Assembly (NCBI RefSeq): GCF_002246015.1
Contig: NZ_NOLJ01000006.1
Coordinates: 598,030-637,309 of the forward strand
Length of the DNA stretch: 39,280 nt
DNA from: Nostoc sp. 'Peltigera membranacea cyanobiont' 210A
GTDB lineage: Bacteria; Cyanobacteriota; Cyanobacteriia; Cyanobacteriales; Nostocaceae
Direction of reading: 5' to 3'
A program made the translations under genes and the position numbers. Shown here piece after piece: positions 22,939 to 30,815 of this stretch. A model generated the notes under the pieces. The model made no database searches. It saw only the letters and a list, made by a program, of their open reading frames with translations, and was not told the origin of the DNA. How positions within the stretch are numbered: the first letter of the stretch is position 1; each line of letters opens with the position of its first letter.

Positions 22939-24453
22939 CTACAAAAGCGCATACCAAATACCGTTATCATTTTGACGTAAAATACGGTATCTTCCCTCAA
23001 GGAATTCTAGCATTTTTGGGAAATTTTTGTTGATAGTAGGCTGCTGAATATAATCAATAAAGATATAAGGAGGCTTAGATGAATCTAACTCTTCTAGAAG
23101 TTTTGTCCATTGCTCAGGCAGAAAATATTCAAGTGCCCAACCACGTAGTGATGTTGCCTGAGTCCGATTGGAGAAGTAATAAATAGATGGATCGCCAGCT
23201 ACATAAATCTTACCAGGAAGACTTCCTGGTTGGGAGATAAATTCAGCCTCTGAACGAAGAGATGGATATTTTTCTCTAAAAACAGTCTGATATTTAAATC
23301 GTGTATCTTCAGTTAAAGCAAAGTTATTATTAACCAGAACAACACTCTTTTTTAGAAGAGTGTGCGATAAAGGAAAGAAAAACAAAAATATCAGCAGGAT
23401 TGTAGTAAATGGGGAACTCAATTTTTTTAAAGACTCCCATAAAACATCTAATCCTTTAGTTGCTAAAATTCCTAAAGGTACAAACAATAGTAAATAATGA
23501 TATTCCCAAAATGCCCCACGTTGTAGAGCAATCACACCTAAAGCAAAAATACACCAAATCACAAGTAGCAAAGTCAATATATTCTTAGACTTACGCAATG
23601 ATACATCTACTGCAACAGTAGCGGCTAAAAGTAAAGGGTAAAAATTATTTAAGAACCATTTGATTCCTGCAAAAAGCCCACTTGGGTTAAATTGGGAATT
23701 AGCAACAATCCGAGGTGGATATAAAAAAAATGTCTGATACAAAATTGGTAAACTATTAAACCAAGCAAAATAGCTAACAATAAATAAAATAGGAAATATA
23801 ATCCCCATAAAAATGGGGATAAAAATTTCTATAAATACTTTTGGAATTGGCTGCCGTTTGATAAGCAAAGAATATATCAAAATAGTTAGCCAAAAGGAAA
23901 GTAATATTAGCAAAAGTATTAATTTAAATGTGATGACAATCCCACCAATAAAGCCTGACAGTAAAAGTATAAAAAATCTTTTTCTACCTTCATATTTAAA
24001 AGATTCATAAGTCAACCAAACACAAGTAAATAAAGGCAAATTAACCAGTGCTTCCACTTGAGTAAGATGCCAAGGCTGTGAAACAGTATAGTAAACGCCA
24101 ACCGTTAACAAAGGTACTAGACTTGCGATTATCGGATGCCGAAAATAGCTTTTGAGACTCAGCAACAATACTATAGACAGAAACACCATATAAATAAGTT
24201 CAAAGAGATGGATGCCAATCTCATTAAAACCAAATAAAGTTCCCGCTAAAAAGTAAAAGCAAAAAATCCCCGGTTGCTTCACATCCCAAAAATCGCGATA
24301 GAGTAACTTTCCTTGTTGCATCTCCAAAGCACCAAGCCGAAAAAATGCTTGATCTCCGTCAAATGGAAAAGGTAAATGTATAAGACCAATAATCACAATC
24401 CCAATCAAAACGAGAAAGTCAATTTTATTTAATTTAGTAATATTAATCATCAA
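22939..24453 (-). CDS. GT-C fold membrane glycosyltransferase (GT39/ArnT-like)
   Basis: The 504-residue protein has roughly ten to twelve membrane segments and an acidic motif FDGDQAFFRL (31-40) in the first outer loop, where GT-C transferases of the ArnT/PMT type keep their catalytic Asp. YRDFWDVKQPGIFCFY follows, as in cyanobacterial GT39 homologues. The C-terminal 100 residues form a soluble domain. Such enzymes move a sugar from a polyprenyl-phosphate carrier to lipids or proteins outside the membrane. Acceptor and sugar are unknown. The gene is AT-rich, and its presence inside the sulfur region appears incidental. Confidence 0.75.
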   Translation of the reverse strand: MMINITKLNKIDFLVLIGIVIIGLIHLPFPFDGDQAFFRLGALEMQQGKLLYRDFWDVKQPGIFCFYFLAGTLFGFNEIGIHLFELIYMVFLSIVLLLSLKSYFRHPIIASLVPLLTVGVYYTVSQPWHLTQVEALVNLPLFTCVWLTYESFKYEGRKRFFILLLSGFIGGIVITFKLILLLILLSFWLTILIYSLLIKRQPIPKVFIEIFIPIFMGIIFPILFIVSYFAWFNSLPILYQTFFLYPPRIVANSQFNPSGLFAGIKWFLNNFYPLLLAATVAVDVSLRKSKNILTLLLVIWCIFALGVIALQRGAFWEYHYLLLFVPLGILATKGLDVLWESLKKLSSPFTTILLIFLFFFPLSHTLLKKSVVLVNNNFALTEDTRFKYQTVFREKYPSLRSEAEFISQPGSLPGKIYVAGDPSIYYFSNRTQATSLRGWALEYFLPEQWTKLLEELDSSKPPYIFIDYIQQPTINKNFPKMLEFLEGRYRILRQNDNGIWYALL

Positions 24454-25001
24454 ACTTTATAATCAGAAATTAACCGACTATTTTATGCTGATTAATATCC
24501 TAACAGGGTAAAGAACAAGGTAATTTTAGGATATGAACTTAAAGTTTAAAGTTTTCGCGATCGCGCCAGCACTGACCTGTCAGTTTATTAATAATTAGCT
24601 CAAGTACCAGCTAAGTTCCACGTAGTTGCGTGTGAATCGCTCATGTCATTCGAGAGGTTTGCTCTCGTCCTTGCCGATGTATTTAATTTAACTAAGTATT
24701 AAAATGTTTTAATCTTTGTGAAGGTAGTGGTATCGGTTCGTAAAGCTGCGGTAATTGGCAATGAAGAGATTTCCAAGAGGTAAAAACTTTGGACAATCTC
24801 ATCTTAATTCACGCTAAGAAGATACCATAAAAGGCATTTGGAGATATTCGGTTGATAACAAGGGGGCAGTATTATATGAGGCGATTCGCCAACATCAATC
24901 GGTAAATATCTGGCAAATAAGTCGAATAAATTGCTTAATGAAGGTGGTCTTATTAAATGGGAGCGAAAAATTAAAAATAAAAGTGATGCAGTTTCTTAAA
25001 T
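24454..25001. other. AT-rich gap, no gene recognised
   Basis: No convincing gene is visible. An open plus-strand frame of about 70 codons (around 24820-25030) reads KGAVLYEAIRQHQSV but lacks a start and ribosome-binding site and may be a decayed gene. A small hairpin GAGAG-GTTTG-CTCTC lies near 24651-24667. Confidence 0.4.
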
Positions 25002-25586
25002 TTAGCAAGGTGACAGATTACCAGACAATATTACTATTTTGGAGATGTCTATAGAGCTTCCTGGTGATGATTGTGCAATTATATTAATACCTAATTGTCC
25101 TTGTCCACCACATGAATTAGATAGAACAGTAATACTATCTTGCTCCGCAAATCCATTAGAACCGTTAGATGTAAAGTTGGTAGTTTTAATGGGAGATATG
25201 TCTTGACCAAGAGCACCACCATTAAAGCTATAGGTTCTGCTTAAACTAGCACCTTCACTCATTGGACTAACTGTAGCACTTCCTTGGTACAGTATCTGTA
25301 TATCTTTGACGAAGAAACCACTAGGAATAAAAGTCTGAGCACGTAAAATACACCTTTGACGCTGACCCTCGCTTGCACTGATTTGATCCAAGGCGATCGG
25401 TAAGGTTATAGGAGCAGAGCCAGGAAGCGGATTTGTAACACTACATCCAACCGTTGTTATTGCTCCAAAAGTAATACTAGGCAAATCTTCAGCCAAAGTC
25501 TTGGTCGTAATAACGTTCATTCCAAAAATTGTAGATATAGACAGTAATACACCAAATTTTTTAAAGTTCATATAGATTGTACTCAT
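25002..25586 (-). CDS. Unknown secreted protein with four Cys
   Basis: I do not recognise the family. The 194 residues begin with a signal peptide (MNFKKFGVLLSISTIFG..., cleavage probably near TLAED). The mature part is rich in Ser, Thr, Gly and Ile, with beta-strand character and four Cys (in VGCSV, QRCIL, NSCGG and the C-terminal LSPC), so two disulfides outside the cytoplasm are possible. The true start may be the Met at codon 6 (25571). No operon partner exists. Base use is like that of neighbouring AT-rich genes. Confidence 0.55.
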   Translation of the reverse strand: MSTIYMNFKKFGVLLSISTIFGMNVITTKTLAEDLPSITFGAITTVGCSVTNPLPGSAPITLPIALDQISASEGQRQRCILRAQTFIPSGFFVKDIQILYQGSATVSPMSEGASLSRTYSFNGGALGQDISPIKTTNFTSNGSNGFAEQDSITVLSNSCGGQGQLGINIIAQSSPGSSIDISKIVILSGNLSPC

Positions 25587-26050
25587 GTTGTTAAAGTTGT
25601 TTAAGGCGGTGAATTCTCAAGATAATTAATGCAATACTTGAGCGCCTCGATCTTGATGCTTGATATTATCAAATTAATGTGAGGAACTTGTGAAGAAATA
25701 CAGTGCTTATTAAAACTTAAATCTTGTAAACGATATTCCACAGTTGAAGGGTCAGGTGATGATATTTTAGGGTTTATTCATGTAAGTCCCTAAAAGCAAC
25801 GTGTAACTTATTCTCTCCCAAGAACATCGAACGGGAGCAACGCGATTTGGTGAGGTCGGGTAAAAAGGATACGTTCAATTTTAATTCCAAGATAATGACG
25901 ATATCAGCGCAGGGACAGATGGAATAAATTCTCAATTCGTTTAGCGTCTATTACTCTACATAAATTGCTCCGAACTTACGTTAATTTGCTGATTGCTTTT
26001 TTGCGTACTTTGTGATATTTTCCTTTACATAACAAGTAAATTCATTAAAT
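25587..26050. other. Intergenic region upstream of the NIL cluster
   Basis: No gene is seen. The stretch separates the secreted-protein gene from the NIL genes and must hold both promoters. The sulfur motif begins directly after it at 26051. Confidence 0.45.
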
Positions 26051-26069
26051 CGATAGAGTTACCGTAGTT
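26051..26069 (+). promoter_or_regulatory. Sulfur-regulon motif, site A
   Basis: CGATAGAGTTACCGTAGTT is the best copy of the 19-bp motif. It lies 155 bases before the two-domain NIL gene and 18 bases before the small upstream frame. Confidence 0.55.
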
Positions 26070-26087
26070 AAATAAAAAGCCAGAAAT

Positions 26088-26225
26088 ATGAAAATTTCTA
26101 TGAGGCTGATATTCAACCACACACAGTTGAATTATAGGGGCACAGCATTAGCAAGATTCTCTGCCGAACCTAAAAATTGCGCAGGTGCAGCCCGTCGTAG
26201 GCATCGCTATTGGGAATTAATCTGA
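26088..26225 (+). CDS. Possible small upstream ORF (45 aa) coupled to the NIL gene
   Basis: ATG 26088 opens a 45-codon frame whose stop TGA (26223-26225) shares a base with the ATG of the NIL gene (TGATG). The product (MKISMRLIFNHTQLNYRGTA...) is basic, and its last third is encoded by a 29-bp dispersed repeat. The ribosome-binding site is poor. The stop/start overlap would allow coupling, but the frame could be chance. No family is recognised. Confidence 0.3.
   Translation: MKISMRLIFNHTQLNYRGTALARFSAEPKNCAGAARRRHRYWELI
26179..26207 (-). repeat. 29-bp dispersed repeat before the NIL gene
   Basis: This reverse-oriented copy of the 29-bp family ends 17 bases before the NIL start. It sits inside the small upstream frame and in the leader of the NIL mRNA. 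Confidence 0.7.
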
Positions 26226-26869
26226 TGTCTGAGAGTAAATCTGTAGAACCTGCTTCAGTCCACAGTCGAATTCTTGTGCCTCAACGGTATAACAGGCAAC
26301 CTGTAATTTCTCGGCTGGTGTCTCGTTATGGTTTAACTGTCAATATCAAAGCTGCATCCCTGACATCCGACAATGACAGCGATGGCTGGTTTGATTTGGA
26401 ACTTTCAGGAAATCCCCAAAAACTGACAAATAGCCTATCTTACTTGCAAGGATTGGGAGTGAATTTGCTGGAATTAGCGATCGCTAACCAAATTCAATCC
26501 AACCAGCACACTCTACCTTTCCCAAATCCAGCTAGCAAACTGAGTCCCAAAGACTCTGCATGGCTGACAAATAAATGGCAAGAACAATTCCAGCAATGGA
26601 TTTCTCTGGGTCAAACCAATCGATTGCGCTTGCAACTGTGCGTCTTAAAATCCTATTACGAAGAACCAGTGATTTCCGAATTAGTCTCTCGTTATGGACT
26701 AACGGTCAATATTACCAGTGCTATACTTCAACCCGATACGCAAGATGACGGCTGGTTTGACTTGGATTTGTGGGGGAGAACAAAGCAACTCTACTCTAGC
26801 TTGAGTTATTTAGAAAAACTGGGACTACCGATTTGGCTGGATTTGTCTAGCATTTATAGCGATCGCTAA
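26225..26869 (+). CDS. Two-domain NIL protein
   Basis: The 214-residue protein carries two NIL domains, at about residues 15-88 (RYNRQPVISRLVSRYGLTVNI, DGWFDLELSG) and 134-208 (SYYEEPVISELVSRYGLTVNI, DDGWFDLDLWG), joined by a polar linker with KLSPKDSAWLTNKWQEQF. The duplication gives a built-in pseudo-dimer; NIL domains of MetN work as pairs. A role in sensing methionine or another sulfur compound is inferred from the domain and the neighbourhood. ATG 26225 is preferred over the TTG at 26210. A sulfur-motif copy (26051) lies upstream. Confidence 0.85.
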   Translation: MSESKSVEPASVHSRILVPQRYNRQPVISRLVSRYGLTVNIKAASLTSDNDSDGWFDLELSGNPQKLTNSLSYLQGLGVNLLELAIANQIQSNQHTLPFPNPASKLSPKDSAWLTNKWQEQFQQWISLGQTNRLRLQLCVLKSYYEEPVISELVSRYGLTVNITSAILQPDTQDDGWFDLDLWGRTKQLYSSLSYLEKLGLPIWLDLSSIYSDR

Positions 26870-26873
26870 GTTA

Positions 26874-26973
26874 ATAATTCGTAATTCGTAATGACGCTCC
26901 TGCGGACGCTCGAGTACTCGCTACCGCTTCGCTAACGCTAACGCTAACGCTGCGCTAACGTAATTCGTAATTC
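26874..26973. repeat. AATTCGTAATT repeat with 45-bp unit, second copy
   Basis: The 45 bp at 26893-26937 are identical to 20484-20528. Here they are followed by extra CTAACG units (26938-26960), then by AATTCGTAATTC. It lies between two NIL genes. Confidence 0.75.
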
Positions 26974-27003
26974 AAGGACAATTTGGCTGGATTTGTCTCG
27001 GTA

Positions 27004-27032
27004 GTGATGTCTACGACGGGCTACGCCTACGC
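27004..27032 (+). repeat. 29-bp GC-rich dispersed repeat
   Basis: A copy of the 29-bp family (GATGTCTACGACGGGC, ending CTACGC) lies 25 bases before the third NIL gene. Confidence 0.7.
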
Positions 27033-27057
27033 TAATTAATAAAATTACCACTATCCA

Positions 27058-27396
27058 ATGGCAGCACTAAATCACCAAAAAACCAATTCCCAAAACAGAT
27101 TATCACTGGTTTCTTCAGTTTCTGAAAAAAGCCAAGTCACTCAGATTCGTCTGCGGATACATATTCCCAAATGCTATCTGCAAGCGCCCGTGATTTCGCA
27201 GTTAATTTCTACTTACGGCTTGGTAGTTAATATTACTAAGGCTATGCTACAACCAAATACAGATCGAGAAGGATGCTTTGACATTGAACTGCGGGGAACA
27301 GTACCACAAATTTCTCGCGGTTTAGCTTACCTAGAATCCCTGAATCTTAGAATTGTGGGTAAGCCGAATGCTGACGGCGATAGCTGGTTTTACTGA
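27058..27396 (+). CDS. Single NIL-domain protein with N-terminal extension
   Basis: After about 30 polar residues comes one NIL domain: IRLRIHIPKCYLQAPVISQLI, STYGLVVNITKAMLQP, GCFDIELRGTVPQISRGLAYLESLNL. The 112 residues end in DSWFY. It is most like the second domain of the upstream protein, so a duplication is likely. No ribosome-binding site is visible before ATG 27058. The stop lies six bases from the convergent cysR stop. Confidence 0.82.
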   Translation: MAALNHQKTNSQNRLSLVSSVSEKSQVTQIRLRIHIPKCYLQAPVISQLISTYGLVVNITKAMLQPNTDREGCFDIELRGTVPQISRGLAYLESLNLRIVGKPNADGDSWFY

Positions 27397-27402
27397 AATA
27401 AT

Positions 27403-27993
27403 CTAAATTTCGTAGTACCAAATTTCTTCTTCTTTTAGGACAATTCGATGTAAGGAGAGACGATCGATCAAGCCCTCTTGTTCAAACTGCCCAAGAACAC
27501 GAGTGATGGTAACACGAGTTGAACCAAGCATTTCCGCTAAATCTTCATGAGTCAGACGCATATCTATTAAACGTCCCTTCTCAACTTCCGAACCAAACTT
27601 TTTGGATAACCATGCCAACAGCTTGATGAGCATAGTATCCACTTTTTTATGGCTACGAATGATCATCAATTCTTGAGCCTGTTGGATATGGGCAAGTAGA
27701 GTTTCTGTTAGTTCAGTCCACTCCTCTAGAGGTAAGACTGTCGCCTCCACTTTAGTTAAGCATTCCATCTGATAAGGTTCTAATTTTGACAACCTCTTAC
27801 CAACGACATCTCCAGGGCCCCACAATCCTAAAGCGACAGTTGTACCATCTTCCAGATAGCTAAAAGTCCTGACGAAACCCGTTTCAATCTTCCAAAGGTC
27901 GTTATGATGCTCCGGCAGAAATGACCTACGGGCAAAAAGTTGCTTAGTATTGTTACTGCTTGAAGTAGATAAGCTTGTGTACAAAGACACCAT
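27403..27993 (-). CDS. cysR: Crp/Fnr-family regulator, CysR-like
   Basis: The 196 residues have a shortened cyclic-nucleotide-type beta domain (KIETGFVRTFSYLEDGTTVALGLWGPGDVVGKRL), a dimer helix and a Crp-type helix-turn-helix with LTHEDLAEMLGSTRVTITRVLGQFEQEGLI (about 148-177). A CysR of this family controls sulfate transport in Synechococcus PCC 7942, where it lies among the cys permease genes; the location here supports the same role. The nucleotide-binding phosphate cassette is not conserved, so the effector is unlikely to be cAMP. A sulfur-motif copy lies 20 bases upstream of the start. It is convergent with the third NIL gene. Confidence 0.8.
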   Translation of the reverse strand: MVSLYTSLSTSSSNNTKQLFARRSFLPEHHNDLWKIETGFVRTFSYLEDGTTVALGLWGPGDVVGKRLSKLEPYQMECLTKVEATVLPLEEWTELTETLLAHIQQAQELMIIRSHKKVDTMLIKLLAWLSKKFGSEVEKGRLIDMRLTHEDLAEMLGSTRVTITRVLGQFEQEGLIDRLSLHRIVLKEEEIWYYEI

Positions 27994-28012
27994 ACTATAT
28001 AAAACTATTCTC

Positions 28013-28031
28013 CGATAAATTAACCGTAGTA
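28013..28031 (+). promoter_or_regulatory. Sulfur-regulon motif, site B
   Basis: CGATAAATTAACCGTAGTA is 20-38 bases upstream of the cysR start codon, in inverse orientation to that gene. It shares ACCGTAGT and CGATA with site A. Confidence 0.5.
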
Positions 28032-28163
28032 TTACATTTATATCAGGTTATAAGAACCTATGGGTATTTTAAAAAAGGGAGTGGGGAAGAAGCAGGGGGC
28101 AAGGGGAAAATAAAAAATTACCTGTTTCCCCTCTGCCTCTTCGTCAATGCCCAATGCCTTAAA

Positions 28164-28889
28164 TTAAATTCCCGCACCATCAAGAAAATCTTCTATCATC
28201 CCATCAGAATTATTACTCTTAGGGTTGTCGGTTAATTCGTCGCCAAGTTCAGTTGGAGACAAACTAGATTGTTCCAACTGCTCGAACTGTTTCTCTAGAG
28301 ACTTGACGCGTTCAAATAAAGCGCGGATGACTTCAGCTTCTACGTCGCGTACTTTATCGTGATCCAGAACATTGCTAGACGAGTTGTTCTGACGAGTTAC
28401 GCGCCCTGGAATCCCAACTACAGTAGTGTTACTGGGGACATCTCGTAGCACCACAGAACCGGCTCCGATACGGACGCGATCGCCAATTTGAATATTTCCC
28501 AATACTTTCGCACCCGCTCCCACAACCACATGAGAACCTAAAGTTGGATGGCGTTTGCCGCTTTCTTTCCCAGTCCCGCCAAGGGTGACACCTTGATAAA
28601 TCAGAGCATAATCTCCCACGATCGCAGTCTCGCCAATCACTACTCCCATCCCGTGGTCAATAAACACTCCCTGGCCAATTAATGCCCCAGGATGAATTTC
28701 AATTCCGGTTAAAAACCTACTAGTATGAGAGATGAATCTTGGTATGAAGGGAATTCCAATTTTATACAGCCAGTGCGCCAATCGATGAAACACTAGAGCT
28801 TGCAGTCCAGGGTAACAGAACAATACTTCTAGCCAGTTACGGGCTGCTGGGTCACGCTCAAAAATGGTTCGCAAATCAGTTAGTAGCAT
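28164..28889 (-). CDS. cysE: Serine O-acetyltransferase
   Basis: CysE makes O-acetylserine, the acceptor for sulfide in cysteine synthesis. The hexapeptide-repeat beta-helix is clear: TGIEIHPGALIGQGVFIDHGMGVVIGETA, GVTLGGTGKESGKRHPTLG, VVVGAGAKVLGNIQIGDRVRIGAGSVV. The start ATG 28889 (MLLTDLRTIFERDPAARNWLE) is the family N-terminus; a longer frame to a GTG at 28991 is rejected. The C-terminus ends DFLDGAGI. A final Ile is what inserts into the CysK active site in the cysteine synthase complex of other bacteria and plants. It is divergent from rrf2-cysK with a motif copy in between. Confidence 0.92.
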   Translation of the reverse strand: MLLTDLRTIFERDPAARNWLEVLFCYPGLQALVFHRLAHWLYKIGIPFIPRFISHTSRFLTGIEIHPGALIGQGVFIDHGMGVVIGETAIVGDYALIYQGVTLGGTGKESGKRHPTLGSHVVVGAGAKVLGNIQIGDRVRIGAGSVVLRDVPSNTTVVGIPGRVTRQNNSSSNVLDHDKVRDVEAEVIRALFERVKSLEKQFEQLEQSSLSPTELGDELTDNPKSNNSDGMIEDFLDGAGI

Positions 28890-28992
28890 ACTCTGTTGAG
28901 ATTTTTGTTGGTAGGTGAGGCTCTGAAAACAGAAACTCAGGATAATTCCCAGAAAAAGATCGAGTCCTTTATGAGAATTGTGTAAAAGCACA

Positions 28993-29011
28993 ATCTACGG
29001 TAAGTCGATAG
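28993..29011 (-). promoter_or_regulatory. Sulfur-regulon motif, site C
   Basis: On the minus strand CTATCGACTTACCGTAGAT keeps the ACCGTAG core. It lies 104 bases upstream of the cysE start, and site D lies 86 bases further on in the other orientation. Confidence 0.5.
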
Positions 29012-29096
29012 AGTATAGTGTTTTTGTGGGTAATAAGTGGGATGCTATCACATTCCACAGTTGAAAAAAATTAATTTCGCATAAACTGCGATATGT

Positions 29097-29115
29097 CCCT
29101 CAATTCACCGTAGTA
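29097..29115 (+). promoter_or_regulatory. Sulfur-regulon motif, site D
   Basis: CCCTCAATTCACCGTAGTA ends on the A of the Rrf2 start codon. A bound protein would cover the ribosome-binding region and the start, which suits autorepression of the rrf2-cysK operon. Confidence 0.5.
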
Positions 29116-29585
29116 TGTTGAGTACAGTGTTGAATAGCCAAAACTACGCTCTCTTGGATCTATCTTCCAAAGTGGAATACGCATTGCTGGCACTATTAGA
29201 ACTGGCAAGCCACCACGGACAAAAACTTCCTTTAACTATGAGCGAGATCGTTGCCAAGCAACCCATACCTGAGCGCTATCTGGAACAAATTTTGACCAAC
29301 CTCCGGCGTGCTGGTGTGGTGCAGAGTCAACGCGGCTCTAAAGGAGGTTTCGTTTTAGTTCGGGAACCTTGGCAGATTACAATACTTGAAATTGTCATTT
29401 TGGTTGAAGGCGAGCGGAAAGAGAAAGATACCTCTAACTCTCCGACTCTGGAAAAGACTCTGGTTTATGAAGTTTGGGAGCAAGCTAACGCTGCCTCAAT
29501 AGAAGTTTTGGGTCGTTACACACTCCAAGACTTGTGCGAGGAAAGAGAAACTCGCGCCCAGCAGAGTCCAATGTATTATATTTAG
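29115..29585 (+). CDS. Rrf2-family transcriptional regulator (CymR-like)
   Basis: The 156 residues carry the Rrf2 winged helix: LSSKVEYALLALLELASHHG, then TMSEIVAKQPIPERYLEQILTNLRRAGVV, and SQRGSKGGFVLVREPWQITILEIV. The three Cys that hold the [2Fe-2S] cluster in IscR are absent; the only Cys is in QDLCEER. That fits the CymR type, which in Bacillus acts together with CysK as sensor of O-acetylserine. cysK starts 18 bases after the stop, in the same direction. The start at 29115 overlaps motif D, leaving no room for an ordinary ribosome-binding site. Confidence 0.85.
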   Translation: MLSTVLNSQNYALLDLSSKVEYALLALLELASHHGQKLPLTMSEIVAKQPIPERYLEQILTNLRRAGVVQSQRGSKGGFVLVREPWQITILEIVILVEGERKEKDTSNSPTLEKTLVYEVWEQANAASIEVLGRYTLQDLCEERETRAQQSPMYYI

Positions 29586-29603
29586 ACACGACGGAGTACC
29601 CCC

Positions 29604-30566
29604 ATGCGGATAGCGAAAGATATCACAGAGTTAATCGGCCGAACTCCTTTAGTTCAATTAAACAAGATTCCCCAAGCTTCAGGAGCGGTTGCTCGGATTG
29701 TGGTGAAGCTAGAAAGCATGAATCCAGCATCTTCTGTGAAAGACCGGATTGGCGCGAGTATGGTGGAAGCGGCGGAAGAAGCAGGCTTGATTCACCCCGG
29801 AAAAACTGTTTTAGTAGAGCCGACTTCTGGAAATACAGGAATTGCGCTAGCGATGGTGGCAGCCGCCAAGGGCTACCATCTCATTCTAACGATGCCTGAC
29901 ACAATGAGCCACGAAAGACGATCCATGCTCAAAGCTTATGGCGCTCAACTAGAGTTAACGCCAGGAGTAGAAGGGATGCGAGGAGCGATCGCTCATGCAG
30001 AGCAGATTGTAGCTAAAACGCCCAATGCTTATATGTTGCAGCAGTTCAAAAACCCCGCAAACCCGAAAGTTCATGCCGAAACCACAGCCGAAGAAATTTG
30101 GAATGATACCGATGGAGAGGTAGATATTCTCGTGGCGGGAGTGGGTACTGGTGGGACGATTACGGGAGTTTCAGAAGTTATTAAAAAACGGAAGCCGAGT
30201 TTTCAAGCGATCGCAGTTGAACCCAGCAACAGTCCGGTATTAGCAGGCGGTAAATCAGGGCCTCACAAAATTCAAGGTATCGGCGCGGGATTTGTCCCAG
30301 CAATTTACCGTTCAGAACTGGTAGATGAAGTGATTCAGGTAGCAGATGAGCAAGCGATCGCTTACAGCCGTCGCCTAGCAAAAGAAGAAGGATTACTATC
30401 GGGGATTTCGACTGGCGCTGCTTTATACGCGGCTATTCAAGTGGCACAACGACCAGAAAATGCAGGTCGCCTCATCGTCATGATCCAGCCTAGCTTCGGC
30501 GAACGCTACCTCAGCACCTCACTCTTCAAAGACCCAGAAGAGAATGAGTGGTTGAGTAAAGTTTGA
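29604..30566 (+). CDS. cysK: Cysteine synthase A
   Basis: CysK joins sulfide and O-acetylserine to cysteine. K46 in NPASSVKDRIG is the PLP lysine; TSGNTGIALAM is the substrate loop, GVGTGGTITG binds the phosphate, and GISTGAALYAA is near the C-terminus. The 320 residues are normal for CysK. A GGAG precedes ATG 29604. It follows the Rrf2 gene by 18 bases, so the two form an operon. The SAT encoded divergently has the Ile tail needed to dock here. The substrate could include thiosulfate (CysM activity); not decidable by eye. Confidence 0.93.
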   Translation: MRIAKDITELIGRTPLVQLNKIPQASGAVARIVVKLESMNPASSVKDRIGASMVEAAEEAGLIHPGKTVLVEPTSGNTGIALAMVAAAKGYHLILTMPDTMSHERRSMLKAYGAQLELTPGVEGMRGAIAHAEQIVAKTPNAYMLQQFKNPANPKVHAETTAEEIWNDTDGEVDILVAGVGTGGTITGVSEVIKKRKPSFQAIAVEPSNSPVLAGGKSGPHKIQGIGAGFVPAIYRSELVDEVIQVADEQAIAYSRRLAKEEGLLSGISTGAALYAAIQVAQRPENAGRLIVMIQPSFGERYLSTSLFKDPEENEWLSKV

Positions 30567-30815
30567 TTTCTCATAGTAAGCATTCTCAGGATAAGACTCT
30601 TAATGAGGCAACTTAAGAATCGTGAATTAAACTAAGTTCCAGGATTAGGTAGGGGCGGGTTTCCTTGATATGATTGTGAACTGTTAATTAGATCGTCAAA
30701 GCCGCCCTTGCTTACAGTTTGGGGAGTTATTTAATCCTGATTCCTTAGTACAAGAAGGCAACTATACTGGGTTGGAGGCACAGAGAAGTTCGAGCCGTTC
30801 AAAACCAATAACAGT

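Noticed and set aside
29534..29899. Long frame overlapping the rrf2-cysK junction
   Set aside because: Ser/Arg-rich shadow of cysK in another frame, without family features.
30785..30815. GTTCGAGCC as a possible tRNA T-arm
   Set aside because: No acceptor, anticodon or D-arm pairing nearby. No tRNA was found in the window.
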